Assembly (NCBI GenBank): GCA_963732335.1
Contig: CAVSZO010000026.1
Span: 62,001 to 126,000, forward strand
Direction: 5' to 3'
DNA: 64,000 nucleotides
Origin: Desertimonas sp963732335
Lineage (GTDB): Bacteria; Actinomycetota; Acidimicrobiia; Acidimicrobiales; Ilumatobacteraceae
Part shown: piece by piece, positions 47,547-58,646 of the stretch
How positions within the stretch are numbered: position 1 is the first letter of the stretch
Layout: every line of letters starts with the position of its first letter
The notes under the pieces: generated by a model
What the model was told of the DNA's origin: nothing
Seen by the model: the letters and a program-made list of their open reading frames with translations, nothing else
Database searches by the model: none
Program-made: the position numbers and the translations under genes

Positions 47547-47945
47547 ATGACCGTCCCGCGACCGCCTCGGCCGCGGCTGGGCGTTCCCGCCGCGGCCCGA
47601 CCGGCGACCGGCGCGCTCGGACTGGCGCGCGGGCCGGAGATGGTCCGCCAGTCGATCCTGCTGATCCTCGACACCGAGCCGGGCGAGCGGGTGATGCGCC
47701 CGACTTCGGCTGCGGGCTGCGGCGCTACCTGATGGAGCCGAACACCGCCGCCGACCCGCGCCGCTGATCCGCGCACGACGTCGAGCCGGCGCTGCGCGCC
47801 GTGGGAGCCGCGGATCCGGCTGCGGCGCGGTCGAGGTCACGCCGGCCGACGACCCTGCGCTCGTGCTGATCGCGATCGCCTACGTCCACGTGCGCGACCG
47901 CCGCCCGGCCAACCTCGTCTACCCGTTCTACCTGGAGCGGCGTGA
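47547..47945 (+). CDS. eCIS baseplate wedge protein, gp25-like (Pvc9; frame breaks)
   Basis: This protein of about 133 residues has the GPW/gp25 signature: MVRQSILLILDTEPGERVMR joined to PDFGCGLRRYLMEPN by a dropped third base (CC- before GAC near 47701). It continues VEVTPADDPALVLIAIAYVH, ends PANLVYPFYLE and stops at 47945. The ATG at 47547 has AGGTGG upstream; a GTG at 47507 overlapping the previous stop is an alternative start. Confidence 0.88.
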
Positions 47946-47949
47946 GCGC

Positions 47950-50228
47950 ATGGCGCTGCCCGGCCCGATCCTCGACGACCGCTCCTACGAGCAGCTCCGC
48001 GACGAGCTGGTCGCGGCGCATCCCGGTCTACGCGCCCGAGTGGACCGACCACAACGCGAGCGACCCCGGCATCACGCTGCTCGAGCTGTTCGCCTTCCTC
48101 GGCGAGAACCTGCTCTTCCGCTTCAACCAGATCCCGGACCCGACCAGGCTGTGGCTCCTGCGCCTGCTCCAGGTCGCCGCCCGCGGCCGGCCCGGCCGGC
48201 GACGGGCGTGGTCGCCTTCACGCCCGAGCCACGCCGAACAGGCCGACACCGCCGGCGGTCAGCTCGGCACCGCCGTGACCGGCCGGCGGCGTCCCGTTCC
48301 AGGTCGGCAACGACGTCGACCGTGCTGCCGCTCACCGCGACGGCGGTCATCAAGGCGGCCGGCTCCGATGCCGACCGACCCGGTGCGGCGCCGAGGCGCA
48401 ACGCCGCGCTCGACGCCGCCGAGCTGTCGGTCGGACGAGACGCCCGTGCTGTTCACCCCGGACGTGCTCGCCGCCCGACCCGACCGCGCCGGGCTTCGAG
48501 CCGCTCGACGTGCGACCGCGCGTCGACCGCCGCTCTGGATCGCCGTGCGGGGCGCCGGCTCCCAGGCGACGACGTCGACGCCAGCCGCGCTGCTCGCCGC
48601 GACGGCGTGCTGGCGCAGCGGCCGCTGGTCCTGGGCGTCGTCGGCGACGAGTTCCCGGCGCTGGACGAGGTCGACCCGTGCGACGGCCCGACCGCCGCCC
48701 ACCGGCGGCCGGCGGGCTCCGACCGCCGACCGGTGCGGCGGGCCTCGGCCGCCGGAGGCCGAGCCGCCCGGGCGCGGCGGTCGCCGACATCGACGCTGCA
48801 CTGGCAGGTCTCGCGCCGGTGCGACCGCCGAGGGCGGCGCCGGACTACCTGCCGGTCGACGTCGTCGGCGACACGACCGCGGCCTGCACCCGCGACGGCG
48901 TCGTCGGGCTCCGGCTGCCGCCACGCCGGCTGACGCTGGTCGGCGTCGCCCCGCTCGACGACCCCGACCTGGCCGGCATCGGCGACCGCCCGCCGGCGCT
49001 CGACGACGAGCCGCCGGTCGCTGTTCTGGCTGCGCGCCTTCCCGCGCGAGGGCGTGCCCGAGATCGGCGCGGTGCGCTGGGTCGGGCTCAACGCCGCCGA
49101 CGTCGAGCAGGTGGCGCAGGCGCCGCCCCGAGTTCCTCGGGCTCGGCACGGGCATGCCGCCACCAGGAGCTGGCGCTGGTCCACCGCCCGTCGTGCCGGG
49201 CAGCGCTGCGCGTCGAGGTCGAGGAGCAGGGCCGGTGGACGCCGGTGGGAGGTGGTCGACATCCTCGCCGCGAGCGGCCGCACGACCGCCACCTACTGCT
49301 CGACGCCGAGGCCGGGCGGTCCGCTTCGGCGACGGCGTCCGGGGCCGCACGCTTCGGATCGGGCAGCGCATCCGCGCCGCTCGGCTACCGCTACGGCGGC
49401 GGCGCCGGCGGGCAACGTCGCCGCGGGGGCGATCGCCAAGCGTCGGCGCGTGCCGCGGCGTCAAGGTCGACGAACCCGCTGCCGACCGGCGGCGGCGCGG
49501 ACGCCGAGACGATCGCCGAGGCGCTCGAGCGGATCCCCGGCGAGCTGCGCCGGCGCGACCGCGCCGTCACCGCGCGGCGACTTCCGCGAGCTGGCGCCGA
49601 TCCCGGGCGTCGGGCGGCGCGCCGAGTGCCTGCCCCGGTTCCATCCGCGCGACCAAGAGCACCGAGGCGCGCCGGCGTCGTGACGGTCGTCGTCTGGCCG
49701 CGCGAGGACCCGCGCCACCCCGACGCGCCGGTGCCCGACGCGACGCTGCTGCGCGCGGTGTGCCGCTGGCTCGACGCGCGCCGGCTGGTCACCACCGAGC
49801 TGCTACGTCATCCCGCCGACCTACCGGAAGGTCGCGGTGGCGGTCGGGCTGGCGGTGAAGCCCGGCTACGGCGTCGACGGCGTGCGGCGCTGGGTCGAGC
49901 TGGTGCTGCGCCAGTACCTGGCGCCGCTGCCGCCCTACGGGCCCGCCGGGCCGGGGCTGGCCGCTCGGCCGCCGCGTGCACGGGCCCGAGCTCGAGGCCG
50001 CCGCGCTCCAGGTCGAGGGGGTCGAGTTCCTCGAGGGCTCGAGGTGGCCGACGTCGCGGAGCACCGAGCCCGTGCCGGGCACGGTCGTGCTGGACGGCTG
50101 GGAGGTGCCCGAGCTGACCGAGTTCAACGTCGTCGTCGGTCCCGACGTCCCGGCGCCCGGCGAGCGGCGGGATCCAGCCGCCCACGTCGAACCCGGTGCC
50201 CATCCCCGTGCCGAAGGACGAGTGCTGA
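47950..50228 (+). CDS. eCIS baseplate J-like protein (Pvc11/gp6-like; frame breaks)
   Basis: This protein of about 755 residues starts MALPGPILDDRSYEQLRDEL, then YAPEWTDHNASDPGITLLEL, FAFLGENLLFRFNQIPDPTR, GVVGLRLP, PEIGAVRWVGLNAADVEQVA and GTVRFGDGVRGRTLRIGQRI. The J-domain core is RYGGGAGGNVAAGAIAK, IPGELRRRDRAVTAGDFREL, then TKSTEAAGVVTVVVWPREDP, VPDATLLRAVCRWLDARRLV and KVAVAVGLAVKPGYGVDGVR. It ends in VPIPVPKDEC at 50228 (TGATG overlap). It is a main wedge component of the baseplate. Confidence 0.88.
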
Positions 50229-52476
50229 TGGCCGCGACTCCGTCGTCGCCGGGCCCGTTGCCGGCGACGACCAGTGGCTGCGGTGCTCGCACACGAACAC
50301 CGCGCTCGACGGCGGCCGAGGGCGTCACCCTCGCGTCAGCCGACCCCGACGACGTCGACTGGGACGACGTCGCCGCTCCGGGAGGCAGCGCCGGCCGGTC
50401 GTCCCGTTCGACCCCCGCGGCTGCCTCTACCACGGCGTCCCGGAGGCGGGGCAGCTCCAGCGGCTGCCGTGGCGGACGGCCGCGCCGGCGATCCCGTCGA
50501 CCTCCTGGCGCCGCCGGTCGACGCCCCTGGCGGGCGACTTCACGCCGACGGCCACGCTGCCTCGGCCGCGCCGAGCGCCGCGGTGCGCTGGCCGCCGACG
50601 CGACGACCACCTCTTCGTCCTCGACGGCGACACCGGCACCGTACCGTGCTCGACCTCGCGGACGGCCGGGTGGTGCACGTCGTCGAGCCCGAGCTGCCGG
50701 TGGTCGACCTGGCCGCCGACGGCGACACGGTCCTCTGCGCGACCGTCGACCGGGACGTGCCGCTGTTGGCGATGCACGCGCTCGGGCTGCTGCTGCCGGT
50801 CGAGCTCGACGATCGGGCGACGACCGCGCCTCGCCGCGGTCCCGGCGGCAGCCCGACCGGCCCGCGTCGCTGTCGGCCCGGGTGGCGAGCGCTGGCTCCT
50901 CCTGCGCGACGGGCGCGACGGCGTGGGCGGTGCCGGTGGCCGACGACCGGCGGGCCCTGCCGCTGCAGGTCGCCGGGGCCACCGACCTCGAGCTCGACGG
51001 CGACGGCGCGACTGGTCGTCGCCGGGCCGGTCGGCGCGGTCTCTGCGCCGCTTCGGCCTCGGCGCCACCGCCGACGTGGTCGAGCCGCCGCTGCGGCCCG
51101 GGGCTACGAGGCCGCGGCATCGTCCGCACCCCCGACGGAGGCATCGGCTACTGGCGAGCCGACCGGCGGCGCGTTCCGGCTGGCCGTCGCGGCCCGGCGG
51201 CGCTATCGTCCCCGCCGGGTGGGTCGACTGCTTCCGGCTCGACGGCGGCGCGTACCAGCGGCGGTGGGGCCGGATCTTCGTCGAGGCCTGCGTCCCCGAC
51301 GGCGCCGCGCGTGCGCGTCGCGGTGGTGACCGCCGACGACGAGCCCGACCCCGAGGAGCCCGAGGGGCCGAGCATCCCCCGCTCGACGCCGGCCAACTGG
51401 CTGCCCGACGACCAGCCGCTCCCGCCCGCGTCCCGCCGCTGGTCGCCGACCGGGCGGGTGCGCCGAGCTCGACGCCCTGCACCCGCTGCACCGGCGGGAG
51501 ACCGGGCAGCGAGCTGCCCTGGGCGCCGGTCCGAGCCGGGCGACCGGTTCGAGGTGTACGAGGCGCCGGTGCAGGCGCCGCCCGGGCCGCTACCTGTGGG
51601 TGCGGGTCGAGCTCAGCGGGCACGACGTCGGTGACGCCACGCGTGCGGGCCGGTGCGGGTCGAGCTGCCCGGCCACGACCTGCTCGAGCGCCTGCCGGCT
51701 GCGTACCGGTCGCGACCCCGGGGCGGGCGACTTCCTGCAGCGGCTACCTGGCGATCGTCGACGGGTGCTCGCCGAGGCCGAGGCCCGGGCCGCCCGGCGC
51801 GACCTGCTGCTCGACCCGTTCGGCGCGCCGGCGGAGGTGCTGCCGTGGCTGGCGTCGCTCGTCGGCCTGACGCTCGACGGGCGCTGGCCGGAGTCGGCCC
51901 GGCGCCGGATGCTGGCCGAGGCCATTTGCCTGTTCCGTTGGCGGGGTACGATCGGCGGGCTGCAGCCGGATGCTGTGGATCGTGCTCGGCTGCGAGCCGG
52001 TCGATCGTCGAGACGTTCCGCTTCCGTGGCGTGGGCGGCGCGTTCGCCGGCGCGAGGCGAGGGCGCGGCCAACGCCGTCGTCGGCTTCGGCTTCCGGGTC
52101 GGTGGCGAGGTGGCGCCGCCGAGGCCGAGCCGCTCGAGGGCACGGTCGCCGACGCCTACCGCACCCATGCCCACCGCTTCACGGTCTCGTGCCCCGCGAC
52201 CTCGACGACGAGCAGCTCGCCACGGTGCAGCACCTGCTCGACCTGCACCGGCCGGCCCACACGCTCGTCGAGGTGTGCACCGTCGGCCGGGGCATGCGCG
52301 TCGGCGTCGGCCTGCACGTCGGTCTCGACGCTGGTGGGCCCGAGCGCCGGGTTCTCACCGTCGGTCGCTCGGCGAGGTCGCGGCTCGGGGGCGACGGCCG
52401 TGCTCGGCAACGCCCCGCGGCGGGCGTGCCGCCGGGTGGCTCGCACCCGGGCCGACCGGTGGTGGTCGACCCGTGA
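50228..52476 (+). CDS. eCIS baseplate protein: beta-propeller plus phage tail protein I domain (Pvc12-like; frame breaks)
   Basis: This protein of about 750 residues has an N-terminal propeller-like part (DPRGCLYHGVPEAGQLQRL, ADADDHLFVLDGDT, DGRVVHVVEPELPVVDLAAD, RGIVRTPDGGIGYWRA, WGRIFVEACVPDG). A linker PRSTPANWLPDDQPLPP and SEPGDRFEVYEAPVQAPPG precede the P2-I/tail I domain (RYLAIVDGVLAEAEARAARR, LPWLASLVGLTLDGRWPESA, FRWRGTIGGLQRMLWIVL, VQHLLDLHRPAHTLVEVCTV). It stops at 52476, overlapping the tape-measure GTG. The fusion of propeller and tail I parts is known in eCIS Pvc12-type proteins. Confidence 0.82.
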
Positions 52477-54001
52477 CGAACCGCGCGATCGGCACGGTCG
52501 CCGTGCGTGGCGGCCGGACGCCGCACCCGACGCGGAGCGGCTCGAGCGGCTCGTTCGCGGCTCGTCAACGCGAGCTCGCGGGGCTGTTCACGGGGACGGC
52601 GACGACGAACTGGTGTGCATCCGCGCGGTCGTCGTGGACAAGCGGCGCTTCCGTGGGACGAAGCGGACGGGCGCTCGTGCCGGGAGTGGGCCGACCCGCT
52701 GTCGACGGCGTCGGTGTGGCGATGGCGGGCAGGATGCGGGTCGGAGTGGCCGCCGGCCCCCGGCTCCACGCGCGGAGCCGCAGCGCGCGGTCGCGCGCGA
52801 TTCGAGCAGGGACACGGCGGTGATCGATGCCGGACGGTCGGCCTGCTGACGGGCGCTACCGACCGGGCCTGGGCGTGGCGCCAGCTGGGCTGTGGCCGGT
52901 GACGGTGCGGCCTGCCGGTGCCCGACGTGAGACGCCGTCGCTGGCGAGCGAGGTCGTGGCGGACACGCGGCCGGGGTGCTCCTCGCCGCTCCGCCCGCGG
53001 TCATGCCGGTGCGCTCGTTCGCGGCCGTGACCCGGCGCGGGCCCACGCACGCTGCGGGCGAGCTCGGCGACCGGCGAGCCTCGTGGCGCGTCGTCGAGGC
53101 GGCGTGGCGGGACGCCGGCGGCGCCGGAGCGGCGACTCCGGGCGCGGCGTCGCGGGCGCGCCGATCAGGCGTGGCGTCTCACGAGCGCTGGCGCTCGTGG
53201 ACCGGGTCGGGCTCCCGGCTCGCCGGTTCCGCCTGGCTGGCCTCCGCTGGGGGCACCGCCGACGGAGGCGCCCCCATCGATGCGGCCGAGCCGTCGCGGC
53301 CGCCGCCGCTCGTCGTCTCCTCGACCGTCGAGCCCTCTCGCTGCGCCGGACGAGTCGACGCGAGCTGGTCGCCGAGGAGTCGCCGACCGCCTGCTGGCGG
53401 GACGCGCCGCCCGAGCCGAAGGCGCGACGCCGACGCCCCGGCCGCCCTCGTCACCGGCGCGCGTGCCCGACGCCCGCCGGCGACCCCGCGGTGGCCGGGC
53501 ACCGGCCCCGGCCGAGCCGCCGGCGACCCGCACGGCCTGGGGCGGCCTGCTGTTCCTGCTCCACCTCGTCGCGGCGACCGCCTCGCGCCCGGTGCTGCAC
53601 GCCGCTCGGCCTCGACCTGCTCGCGCCGCCTCGACCCGGACGTCGCCCCACCGAACCGGCCCTGCTCGCTTTCAGCGGCCGCTGTTCCCTGCCGGGTCGT
53701 GGTCGGTCACCGAGCCGACCCGACCGAGGACGGGACGCGGGAGGCGGCGGCGGGCGCTGGCCGTCGGCCTGCTCGAGCGGGCTGCTGGCCGCGGGTGGAG
53801 ATCGAGCCGCCGCTGACGCCGGACCGAGTTGCTGGATCTCGGCGTGCGCCGGCGCGCGCCGTCGTCGAGGTCGAGCCGGGTGGATGGAGCTCGTGTTCGC
53901 CGTCGACGAGGTGGTCGTCGAGGTGCGGGCGGGCCGGCCTCGACCTCGACCTCGGGCACGTGCCGTGGCTGGGCTGCGTGGTGCGGTTTCGCTATGTCTG
54001 A
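52473..54001 (+). CDS. eCIS tape measure protein, CIS_TMP family (Pvc14-like; many frame breaks)
   Basis: The joined product is about 505 residues. It starts VTNRAIGTVAVRGG and continues DDELVCIRAVVVDK, AVVGLLTGATDRAWAWRQLG, WRVVEAAWRDAGGAG, ALALVDRVGLPA, TRTAWGGLLFLLHLVAATGV, LHAAGLDLLAPLDPDVAP and, near the end, VEPGWMELVFAVDEVVVEVR and AGLDLDLGHVPWLGCVVRFR. The TxWGGLLFLLH and DLxxxxVPWLGxVVRF blocks are characteristic of actinobacterial CIS tape-measure proteins. Length of this protein sets particle length. The frame here is among the most broken in the operon. Confidence 0.78.
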
Positions 54002-56023
54002 CACGCCGATCGTGTCGATCGGGGGCAGCCCCAGGGCCGCCTCGACCGGGCCGTGGCCCGCATGGCCGGTCGACTGGCGGCCACGCGGTCGAGGGTCCTC
54101 GGCGACGACGAGGCCGCTCACGACTTCCTTCGCGGGATCGGCAGCCGCCGCGGGCCACGACTGCCGATGGGGAGTTCGTCCTCGATCTCCCCGACGAGCG
54201 CGTGCATCCGAGCCGTCGACCGGCTGGTCGCCCGGCTGGCGCCGGAGGCGGTCGAGCTCGAGCTGCTGGTCCTCGCGGCGGCGGTCGAACCACCACGAGG
54301 GGCTCGCCGCCGATCCTGCGCCGGCTCCACCCGGCGGGGCAGTCCGTGGCCGACCGCGGGCCTGGCCGCGGCTCGCCCTCGGCGACCGCCGCGCGCGTAC
54401 CGCGCACGATGGCCGGCGGCTGGTGCGGGCCACGCGGGCGCATCGCGTGGACGACGACGGGCCCTCGCGCCGAGCGCTCGCTCCGGCTGGCGCCGCTGCT
54501 GTGGGAGGCGCCTCGCCGGGCGTCGACTGCCGACCGATGGCCGGCGGGGTGCCCTCGACCGTCGCCCCGCGCCGCCGTGGGGCCTCGGGGCTGGCTCGAC
54601 GAATGCGCCGGTGCGTGAGGCGCGTGATCGCCGCCATGCGGCCGGCGGGAGGCGGTCCTCGGCCGGCGTGGTCACCGGCGACCGGCCCGGGCCCTCACCG
54701 CCCGGCTCGTCTCGGCCGTCGTCGCGGCCGCCGGGCGGACGCCCGTCTCCTGCACGCCGCCGCCGTCGAGCGACGCGGCTCGTGCCGGGAGGTCCGCGCT
54801 GGCCATCGCTGGTCGACGACGTCGTGCCGGTGCTCTGGGCGCGAGGCCGCGGCCACCGGGCCCCTGCCCGCCGTCGGGCTGCCGGGCCGCTGCTCGTCGT
54901 CGTGCCCGGAGGCCGCCGGTCGAGGCGTGGCCCCGCCCCGGTACCGTCGCGGCTCCCCGCCGGCGCCGCTCGGCCAGGGAGGACCACCTCGACCTGCTGG
55001 CGGCCGCGCCGCTGCCCGCTCCTGGCCCCGTTCGAGCACCCGGTCGGGCCCGGCTTCGCTCGAGCCGACGGAGCTGGCGGTCGCCGCCGCCGACGCGCCG
55101 TCACCGGCCGCGCTCGGCCGCCGCCTGCGTCACGCGTCGACGCCCGATCACCGCGGAGGTCGACGATGCGGCGACCCGCGAGGCGGTGCCCAAGCGCGGC
55201 GCCTTGCTCGTCCACCGACCGCGACGTGGAGCAGACCTCGTCCTGCCCGAGGAGCGGGAGGCCCAGCTGCGGGAGGCCGTGGCCCGGGTCGAGGCGGCCC
55301 AGGAGACGGTGTTCGAGCGACTGGGGCTTCCTGGCCGGCCGCACCGGCACGCCGGGGCCTCGCGGCTGCTGTCCTGGCGGGCCGCCGGGCACCGGCAAGA
55401 CGCTCGCCGCCGAGGTGATCGCCGCGCGGCTCGGGCCCGACCTGCTCGTCGTCGACCTGTCGCGCGATGGTGTCGAAGTGGATCGGGGAGACGGAGAAGA
55501 ACCTCGGCCGAGGTGTTCGACGCCGCCGAGCGGGGCCGGCGCTGCTGTTCTTCGACGAGGCCGACGCCGTGTTCGGCCGGCGCACCGAGGCCTGCGACGC
55601 CACGACCGCTACGCCAACCTGGAGACGGCCTACCTGCTCGGCCGGCTCGAGCGGATCGACGGGCTGGCTGGCCTGGCCACCAACCTGCGCCAGAACATCG
55701 ACGCCGCCTTCCTGCGCCGGCTCGACGTGCTCGTCGAGCTGGCCGAACCGGATCGGGCGGCCCGCGAGCAGCTGTGGCGCCGGCACCTGCCGCCCGGCGC
55801 GCCGTGCGCCGACGACGTCGACCCGGCCGCGCTCGCCGCCCGCTGGGAGCCTGCGGCGGTAGCCGACTGGCCGCCGCGCTCGCCGGCGGCGGCCTTCGCC
55901 CTCGCTGCAGCCGGACAGCTCAGTCAGATGGCGACGAACGGCCACGTCCTGCAGGCAGCCGGCACCGGTCTGCCGGAAGGCCGCCAGGCCTTCCCCGGTG
56001 CCCGATTCGCCGCGTCCCGCTGA
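53994..56023 (+). CDS. eCIS AAA+ ATPase (Pvc15-like; frame breaks)
   Basis: This protein of about 670 residues starts MSDTPIVSIGG (ATG overlaps the tape-measure stop). A helical N-terminal part (AVDRLVARLAPEAVELELLV, RLAPLLWEALAG) precedes the AAA+ core. That has AVPKRGALLVHRPRRGADLV, AAQETVFERLGL, Walker A SGPPGTGKTLAAEVIAARLG (near 55383), LSRMVSKWIGETEKNLAEVF, Walker B LFFDEADAVFGRR (near 55548), NLETAYLLGRLERIDGLA, sensor-1 ATNLRQNIDAAFLRRLDVLV and arginine-finger-like residues. It ends RFAASR. Pvc15 ATPases are needed for assembly or cargo handling. Confidence 0.88.
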
Positions 56024-56040
56024 ACCGAGGAGACCCCGAA

Positions 56041-57396
56041 TGACCGTGCTCGACGTCCGTACCCAGCAGCGGCACCAGGCGCAAATGGCCGTGACCGCGG
56101 CCCAGGCCACGCTCGGCACTGCCGACAGCGACCTAGTCGCCGCCCGGGGCGACGCACGCGACCGCCACCGACGCCCTGGCCGACCTGCAGCGGGAGCAGG
56201 CCAAGATCGCGGCGTCGGCTTCGCGACGGCGCTGCTGCCCGCCGACGTGAACCAGCTCGAGCTCGACCTCGAGAGCAACCTCCGCGAGCAGCAGCCGGCG
56301 CGGGCGGCGCTGCTCGACGCCCGAGGCGGTGGCCCTGCGCACTGCGGCCAGGCAGCGGGTGGCCGGCACGGTCGAACGGGCCAAGGTCGACCTCACCACG
56401 GCGGAGGCGGCGCTGGCCACGGCCACCGCCGACGCCGCGGCGGTCACGGCCTGGAAGGCGACGCTCGGTTCCCAGGCGCTCGCCGACGCCAAGGCGACCG
56501 CTGCCAGCCAGGCCACGACCGGCCTCGTCGCCGCCGCCGACGACAAGCTCGAGTTCTGGTTGGGACGGGTCGACCTGCTCGACCTCGTCCGCTCCCACTG
56601 GCGGGACCGCGACGAGTCAGGCCGAGGAGCTGGTCGACGCCGTCGACCGGGCCGCGGCCGCGCAGGACGCCCTGCGCAAGGCGATCACGCCGACGGCCGG
56701 CGAACTGGCCGAGAAGCTCGCCGCCGCGGCCAAGGCCCGCTCTGCCGTGCGCTGGGCCGCCAAGGACCGCGGTGCGCCAGCTCGCGTGGGCGCTGACCAC
56801 TGTCGGCGCCGTGGCTGCCGGCGCTGGCGCACCGACCACCGCGGAACGGCAGCGCATCGTCGTCGGGCTACTGCGGCGACCAATCCGGCGAAGAACGAGA
56901 AAGCGGTCCACGACGCGCTGATCCGCCCAGCGCACGTCGCACGCCGCGCTGCAGCCGGGCCCGGATGCTCGCCATCGCCGCCGACGCCGACTCGACCCGA
57001 ACGACCAGTCGCTCCGATCGCTGATCGACGAGCCGACGCGAAGGACGCCGCCGTCACCACCGCCGAGGGGGGGGTTCCCGCAGACCGACGAGCCGATCAT
57101 CGCCGCCTGGGAGGTCGCCGTCCCGGCGCCGGTGATCGCCCTGGCGGCCGACGTGTTCCGGGCCAAAGCCATCGTCGCGCAGGTCAAGGCCCTGACGCCG
57201 ACCGGGCCGGCCAGCGTCGCCGAGGCACTGGGAGGACGCCGACGACGACCTGGCCGACGCGATCGAGGCCGACGCCGAGGAGGCCGCCCGGGTCCGGGCC
57301 GCCGCCGACGCCCTCGCCGGTGCTACCGAGGCCCTCACCGCCGTCGCCGCCACCGCCGACCAGCGCCTCGCCGCCGCCCTGCGTGGCGACGACTGA
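56041..57396 (+). CDS. eCIS-operon Ala-rich coiled-coil protein (frame breaks)
   Basis: GAGGAGACCCCGA precedes MTVLDVRTQQRHQAQMAVTA. The product, about 450 residues, is almost entirely long helix: LADLQREQAKIAASAS, LLPADVNQLELDLESNLREQ, VERAKVDLTTAEAALATATA, AEELVDAVDRAAAAQDALRK, TPTAGELAEKLAAAAKARSA and ATEALTAVAATADQRLAAAL. No membrane helix or enzyme motif is seen. Position after the ATPase and before the fibre genes suggests a particle accessory or chaperone; the function is unknown. Confidence 0.65.
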
Positions 57397-57406
57397 GGGG
57401 GTCGCC

Positions 57407-58646
57407 GTGGCACCGACTCCGGCGCCCATCGCCGTAGGGGAGGCCCTCGCCGCCGACCCGTTCACCTCGCTCGCCGTCCACTACGGCATGCTCCTCGGCG
57501 TCTCCGACTTCCAGGCGATGCTCGCCGAACCCGCGAGGCAAGCTGCGCCTACTCCAGGCGTGGCAGCACGGCCCTGGCGTCGTGTGGGGCCTGGGCACAG
57601 TGTCGCCGACGACTCGAACGAGCTGCGGGTCGCCGCCGGCCTCGCCGTCGACGGCGTGGGTCGCGAGGTCTCGCTGGCCGTCGAGCACTGCGTCGACGTG
57701 AAGGCCTGGCTCGACGCTCATCGCGACGATGCGCAGCCGGTCGAGACCACCGACGCGATCCACGTTCAGCGTCCAGGTGATCCTGCGCCACTCGGCGTGC
57801 CTCACCCGGCCGGTGCCAGCTATCAGCTCGTCGTGCGACGGGGCAACCAGCGAGACGTCCTGGTCGAGGATCCTCGAGACGGCGGAGCTCGAGCTGCGGC
57901 CCTACGTCGACGGAGCCCGGCCGGCCGACGACCGCGGCGACGCCTTCCCGCAGTTGCGGGCTCTCGTTCGTGGCGGTGTCGTCCCCCGGTGGCACGGCCT
58001 CCGACTCGTGGCTCGACACCGTCCGCGCGGTCGCCGCCGCCGAGACCGCCGAGCTGGCGCCGCCCGCGTTCACGGGCGGCTCGCCGAGCTCGACCCGGCT
58101 GTTCCCGGAGGACGCGCCCGGCGAGATCGTGCTCGCCGACCTCCCCGGGCTGCGCCTGGTGAAGACGGGCGACACTCCTCACGTCGAGGCGCCGACGATC
58201 GATCTCGGCATCCGGCGCACCCACCTCCCGACGTGGCTGCTGGAGGAGCTGATCGGCGAGCTGCTCGAGGCCCGCCACGATGGCGCCTCCCCGGGCGGCC
58301 CCGCCGCGTGTCGAAGGTTGAGACGGCCGGCACGACGGTGACGCTCACCCTCTCCGGCGACCTCGTCGAGCCGACGATCGCCCCGGCCACCACGCTGTCG
58401 CAGTTCGACACCGCCGTGGGTTGGACCGACGTCGACCTCAACAACGGCCTCGACTACACGGCGTCGACGTCGACCCACCCGGCGACCCTCGACGTCACCC
58501 TCCCGGCCGCGCCGAGCGACGTCCCTCTCGTACCGGCTGGTGCTCGCTGGCACCGGCCCCACGCCCGTCGTCGGGCTCGTCGACGAGCCCCCGCTCCGCT
58601 CGCCGGTGGCACCGACCTCGCCTTCACGATCGGAGCGTCGTCATGA
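57407..58646 (+). CDS. eCIS baseplate-surface or fibre-associated protein 1 (frame breaks)
   Basis: The GTG start at 57407 gives VAPTPAPIAVGEALAADPFT then SLAVHYGMLLGVSDFQAMLA. The segments GVVWGL, VAAGLAVDGVGREVSLAVEH, RLFPEDAPGEIVLADLPGLR, APTIDLGIRRTHLPTWLLEE and a C-terminal beta domain (TTVTLTLSGDLVEPTIAPAT, LSQFDTAVGWTDVDLNNGLD) follow. The GV-W-L...AGLAVDGxGREV pattern is shared with the next gene (GMAIDPKGRVL), as in proteins following the ATPase in other actinobacterial loci. It ends FTIGASS, overlapping the next ATG. Confidence 0.68.
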
